This document shows, one piece after another, positions 60,794 through 64,000 of a stretch of 64,000 nt of DNA. The notes beneath the pieces are model-generated. The model had not been told where the DNA came from and ran no database searches. It saw only the letters and a program-made list of their open reading frames with translations. Source of the DNA: Micromonospora carbonacea (lineage in GTDB: Bacteria; Actinomycetota; Actinomycetes; Mycobacteriales; Micromonosporaceae); assembly GCF_014205165.1 (NCBI RefSeq), contig NZ_JACHMZ010000001.1:2020001-2084000 (forward strand), given 5' to 3'. The position numbers and the translations under genes are program-made. The first letter of the stretch is position 1, and each line of letters begins with the position of its first letter.

Positions 60794-62085
60794 GCGCCCT
60801 GTCCGTCCGCCAGGTGCGGTCGCGCTATCTGGTCCTGCACGGGCTGCGCTGGCTGCCCACCGGCCTGCTGATCCCGGTCATGATCCTGCTGATGCAGGAG
60901 CGCGGCCTGTCGCTGTCGCAGATCGGCATCGCGTTCACCGCCCAGGGCCTCGTGGTGCTGGCGCTGGAGCTGCCGACCGGCGGCATGGCCGACGCCCTGG
61001 GCCGCAGGCCCGTGCTGGTCGCCGCCACGGCGCTCAACCTGGCGTCGCTGGCGCTGTTCGCGGTGGCCGACTCCCTCGCCCTGTTCGTCCTGGTCTTCGC
61101 CCTACAGGGCATCTACCGGGCGCTGGACAGCGGCCCCCTGGAGTCCTGGTACGTCGATGCCACCCTCGCCGCCGACCCCGCCGCCGAATACGAGCGTGGC
61201 CTCGGCCTCGGCGGCACCGTCGCGGGCGTGGCCATCGCCGGCGGCGCGCTGCTCAGCGGCGGCCTGATCACGCTCGGCCCGCTCGGCCCGGTGAGCGCGC
61301 TGACCGTGCCGGTGCTGGCCGCCGTGGTGGCGCAGGCGGTGGCGCTGGCCGCCCTGCTGGCGCTGCTGGTCGAGGTCCGGCCGGGGCGGGGGGCCGGTGC
61401 GCTGCGCGCGTCGGTGGCCGAGGCGCCCCGGATGGTCCGGCAGGCGTTCGGCCTGCTGCGCCGCTCCCGCGTGCTGCTCGCCCTCGTGGCGGTCGAGCTG
61501 TTCTGGGGCTTCGGCATGGTCACCTTCGAGTCGCTGCTGCCGGTCCGGCTCGCCGAGGTCGTCGGCGACCCCGAGCGGGCCGCCGCGCTGCTCGGCCCCG
61601 CCAGCTCCGCCGCGTGGCTCGCCTCGGCCGCCGGGGCCGCGCTCACCCCGTTGCTGCTGCGCTGGCCCGGGGCCGCGCCCGGCGCCGCGCTGCTGCGCGT
61701 CGGGCAGGGCGCGACCGTGGTGGCGATGGGGCTGTTCGCCGGCCCGGTCGGGGTGCTCGTGGCGTACCTGGCCTGCTACACGGTGCACGGCGCGTCCAAC
61801 CCGCTGCACCTGGGCCTGCTGCACCGCCAGGTCGACGGCCCGTACCGCACCAGCGTGCTCTCGCTCAACTCGATGATGGCCCAGCCGGCCGGTGCGCTCG
61901 GCGCGGTCGCGCTGACCGCCCTGGCCGAGCGCGCCAGCGTCAGCACGGCGATGCTGGTCGGCGCGGTGGTGCTCGCCGCCGCCGCCCCGTTGTACCTGCC
62001 CGCCTGGCGCGCCGCCCGCACCCCCGCCGCCCGCACCACCGTCGACGACGGGCCCGTCCTTGCACCGCAGGCGAGCGGGCGGTGA
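60790..62085 (+). CDS. MFS exporter cotranscribed with the ArsR-type regulator
   Basis: 431 residues from GTG 60790 (GTGA overlap). Twelve TMs are expected, with 'MILLMQERGLSLSQIGIAFT', motif A 'PTGGMADALGRRPVLVAATA' and 'WYVDATLAADPAAEYERGLG'. The last resembles MFS proteins of the tetracycline/multidrug group that act with HTH_20 regulators. Exports an unknown compound; the regulator's inducer is probably the same molecule. Confidence 0.9.
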   Translation: MSALSVRQVRSRYLVLHGLRWLPTGLLIPVMILLMQERGLSLSQIGIAFTAQGLVVLALELPTGGMADALGRRPVLVAATALNLASLALFAVADSLALFVLVFALQGIYRALDSGPLESWYVDATLAADPAAEYERGLGLGGTVAGVAIAGGALLSGGLITLGPLGPVSALTVPVLAAVVAQAVALAALLALLVEVRPGRGAGALRASVAEAPRMVRQAFGLLRRSRVLLALVAVELFWGFGMVTFESLLPVRLAEVVGDPERAAALLGPASSAAWLASAAGAALTPLLLRWPGAAPGAALLRVGQGATVVAMGLFAGPVGVLVAYLACYTVHGASNPLHLGLLHRQVDGPYRTSVLSLNSMMAQPAGALGAVALTALAERASVSTAMLVGAVVLAAAAPLYLPAWRAARTPAARTTVDDGPVLAPQASGR

Positions 62086-62189
62086 CCCACCGTCGTCCGG
62101 GCGGGGCCGGTCCACCGTGGAGATTGGCGATCGGACCGTTTGGGTACATCCCCCGGCGACCTACTGGGAACCCCCACCGGAGGACCGTC

Positions 62190-62402
62190 ATGCTCGCCAT
62201 TCTCGCGGCCGTCGTCTTCGGCTTCGCCCTGTTGATCGACCTGCTCGACACCAACTTCGGCGCGCCGGACCTGTTCAACGTGCACACCCTGCTGATGCTG
62301 GGCCTGCTGCTGCTCTCCCTCTACCTGGCCGGCGTGGGCAGCGGCCCGCGCGGCGGTGGCGGCGGCCGCTGGTACCGGGGCCGCCGCCCCGGCCGTGGCT
62401 GA
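62190..62402 (+). CDS. small hydrophobic membrane protein
   Basis: 70 residues from ATG 62190 with GGAGG upstream (62179-62183). Two TM helices ('MLAILAAVVFGFALLIDLLD' and 'LLMLGLLLLSLYLAGVG') and a basic Gly/Arg C-terminus. A start-codon-proximal ribosome site and coding-like third-position GC support it as a real gene. Function unknown; not clearly in an operon. Confidence 0.75.
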   Translation: MLAILAAVVFGFALLIDLLDTNFGAPDLFNVHTLLMLGLLLLSLYLAGVGSGPRGGGGGRWYRGRRPGRG

Positions 62403-62464
62403 CCGTAAATGATCTAACCTGGCCGGGCCCGCGGCGCAGTTCCGGCGCGGCGGACCCGGCCCGG

Positions 62465-62470
62465 TACTGT
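62465..62470 (+). promoter_or_regulatory. -10 hexamer of the probable leaderless rarA transcript
   Basis: TACTGT ends seven bases before the rarA ATG (62478) with no ribosome site in between. Confidence 0.4.
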
Positions 62471-62477
62471 CTTCGTG

Positions 62478-63974
62478 ATGGAGTCCGACGCTCTCTTCTC
62501 CCTCGGCGCACCCGCCGGGGCGCACGGCGCCCCCACGGGTTCCGTCGGCGTCGACGGCTTCACCCCCGTGGCCGCCGACTCGCCGCTCCCCGTCCGGATG
62601 CGCCCGGCCAGCATCGACGAGCTGGTGGGGCAGGGGCACCTGCTCGCGCCCGGCGCGCCGCTGCGCCAACTCGTCGGCGGCGCCACCCCGATGTCGGTGA
62701 TCCTCTGGGGGCCGCCCGGCTGCGGGAAGACCACCATCGCGCACCTCGTGGCGACCGCCACCGATCGCCGCTTCGTGGCCATGTCGGCGCTCACCGCCGG
62801 GGTCAAGGACGTCCGCGCGGTGATCGACACCGCCCGCCGGCAGCGCCGCTCCGGCGGACCGCCGACGGTCCTGTTCATCGACGAGGTGCACCGGTTCAGC
62901 AAGACCCAGCAGGATTCGCTGCTCGCCGCGGTGGAGGACCGGACGGTCACCCTGCTCGCGGCGACCACGGAGAACCCGTACTTCTCGGTCATCTCGCCGT
63001 TGTTGTCGCGGTGCGTGCTGCTCACCCTCCAGCCCCTGGACGACGCGGCCGTGCGTGGCCTGCTGCGCCGCGCGGTCAGCGACGCGCGCGGCCTCGCCGG
63101 CGCGTTCACCCTCCGGGCCGACGCCGAGGACCACCTCGTCCGCCTCGCCGGCGGCGACGTGCGCAAGGCCCTGACCGCGCTGGAGGCCGCGGCGGCCTCG
63201 GCGGCGGCGCTGGGCGTCGACCGGATCGACCTGTCCACCGCCGAGCAGGCGGTGGACGTCGCGGCGGTGCGCTACGACCGGGCCGGTGACGCGCACTACG
63301 ACGTGACCAGCGCCTTCATCAAGAGCATGCGGGGCTCCGACGTCGACGCGGCGCTGCACTGGCTGGCCCGGATGCTGGTGGCCGGCGAGGACGCCCGGTT
63401 CATCGCGCGCCGGCTGGTCATCTTCGCCAGCGAGGACGTCGGGATGGCCGACCCGGGCGCGCTGGGCGTGGCCACCGCCGCCGCGCAGGCCGTGGAGTTC
63501 GTCGGCCTGCCGGAGGCGCAGCTCAACCTCGCCCAGGCCGTGATCCACCTGGCCACCGCGCCGAAGTCCAACTCGGCGACCGCCGCGATCGGGGCCGCCA
63601 CGGCCGACGTCCGCGCCGGCCGGGGCGGGCCGGTGCCGCGCGGCCTGCGCGACGCCCACTACTCCGGCGCGCGGGGGCTCGGCCACGGCACGGGCTACCG
63701 CTACCCGCACGACGACCCCCGTGGAGTGGTCACCCAGCAGTACGCTCCCGACGATCTTGTCGGGGCCGACTACTACCGTCCCAGCGGGCACGGTGCGGAG
63801 CGGGCGGTGGCCGCCCGGCTGCCCCTGCTGCGCCGGATCGTCCGGGGGCTGCCAGCCCCGGCGCGTCCGGCGGAGCCGGCCCCGCCGGGGAACGGCCGCC
63901 ACCCGTCGGGCAACGGGCACGCCAGCGCGGCGGACGAGGACGGCACGGGCGCCGTCGGGGAGGGTCAGCAGTGA
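62478..63974 (+). CDS. rarA: replication-associated recombination ATPase RarA (MgsA)
   Basis: 498 residues. '[20 protein letters not shown]', Walker [10 protein letters not shown] (78-86), Walker B '[19 protein letters not shown]' and sensor '[20 protein letters not shown]' are RarA hallmarks. A MgsA C-terminal domain follows ('[20 protein letters not shown]', '[13 protein letters not shown]'). It is an AAA+ ATPase that remodels stalled replication forks. The N-terminus carries ~35 extra residues and the C-terminus a disordered tail. Its stop overlaps a likely next start. Confidence 0.95.
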   Translation: MESDALFSLGAPAGAHGAPTGSVGVDGFTPVAADSPLPVRMRPASIDELVGQGHLLAPGAPLRQLVGGATPMSVILWGPPGCGKTTIAHLVATATDRRFVAMSALTAGVKDVRAVIDTARRQRRSGGPPTVLFIDEVHRFSKTQQDSLLAAVEDRTVTLLAATTENPYFSVISPLLSRCVLLTLQPLDDAAVRGLLRRAVSDARGLAGAFTLRADAEDHLVRLAGGDVRKALTALEAAAASAAALGVDRIDLSTAEQAVDVAAVRYDRAGDAHYDVTSAFIKSMRGSDVDAALHWLARMLVAGEDARFIARRLVIFASEDVGMADPGALGVATAAAQAVEFVGLPEAQLNLAQAVIHLATAPKSNSATAAIGAATADVRAGRGGPVPRGLRDAHYSGARGLGHGTGYRYPHDDPRGVVTQQYAPDDLVGADYYRPSGHGAERAVAARLPLLRRIVRGLPAPARPAEPAPPGNGRHPSGNGHASAADEDGTGAVGEGQQ

Positions 63975-64000
63975 GATCCCGTGGTTCGGAGCGACCGGAG
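63971..64000 (+). CDS. start of a further gene, coupled to rarA, cut by the window
   Basis: GTG 63971 overlaps the rarA stop (GTGA) and is preceded by GGGAGGG (63957-63963). Only ten codons are visible ([10 protein letters not shown]), so no product can be assigned. Confidence 0.5.
   Translation, partial: MRSRGSERPE

Noticed and set aside
1..64000. tRNA or rRNA genes
   Set aside because: I examined the intergenic gaps by eye and saw no cloverleaf with a conserved T-arm and no rRNA sequence; a tRNA scan would be needed to exclude short ones completely.

Overview
The window is very GC-rich, compact, and uses GTG starts and 1-4 base stop/start overlaps throughout. The order ruvC-ruvA-ruvB-yajC-secD-secF-apt-relA-cyclophilins-hisS, then aspS and rarA, is an actinobacterial housekeeping backbone. 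Gene content (secreted serine protease, SGNH hydrolase, SARP regulator, STAND NTPase, CHAT/TPR protein) and dispersed short palindromic repeats best fit a filamentous actinomycete of the Micromonosporaceae. The genus is an inference; no rRNA gene is present to settle it.

Region 1 (1-8498) is a catabolic/uptake locus. A minus-strand operon encodes a lipoprotein solute-binding protein, two permeases and two MalK-type ATPases, followed by the start of an aldehyde dehydrogenase cut by the window edge. A divergent GntR/FCD regulator leads into a DJ-1/PfpI protein and an alpha/beta hydrolase. One of the two ATPases has Asn in place of the H-loop His, so the nucleotide-binding pair is probably asymmetric. 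Region 2 (8495-19767) is a signalling/conflict-type island: a TPR-CHAT caspase-like protein, a small Cys/His-rich protein, a membrane protein, a kinase-PP2C-vWA phosphorylation triad, an NTF2-like protein, a CDF transporter with its ArsR regulator, and a membrane-anchored NB-ARC/TPR NTPase. This is the best candidate for an undescribed system.

Region 3 (19874-24406) holds a lipoprotein, a Tat-exported M23 peptidase, a SARP regulator with a TTG start, an unusually AT-rich gap and an orphan MobC-like relaxosome protein. It looks like the remains of an integrated element. Region 4 (24407-37285) has dnaE with a coupled HEAAH protein, a class V aminotransferase, a B12-binding-domain protein lacking the usual HTH, a secreted lysozyme-like protein, a DHA2 drug exporter with its TetR regulator and two operators, and a PucR/GAF regulator beside a 3-hydroxybutyrate dehydrogenase.

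Region 5 (37522-51247) is the core backbone: Holliday-junction resolution (RuvABC), Sec export accessory proteins (YajC-SecD-SecF), purine salvage and stringent response (Apt, Rel), two membrane-anchored cyclophilins, a metallo-hydrolase and HisRS. Region 6 (51295-64000) has an acyl-ACP desaturase behind a 31-bp palindrome, secreted enzymes, two MFS exporters (one with an ArsR-type regulator behind a perfect 17-bp inverted repeat), AspRS with the His31 signature of the non-discriminating type, and RarA. Three copies of one dispersed repeat (30787, 56377, 57241) and another long hairpin element (52314) are embedded in the second half.
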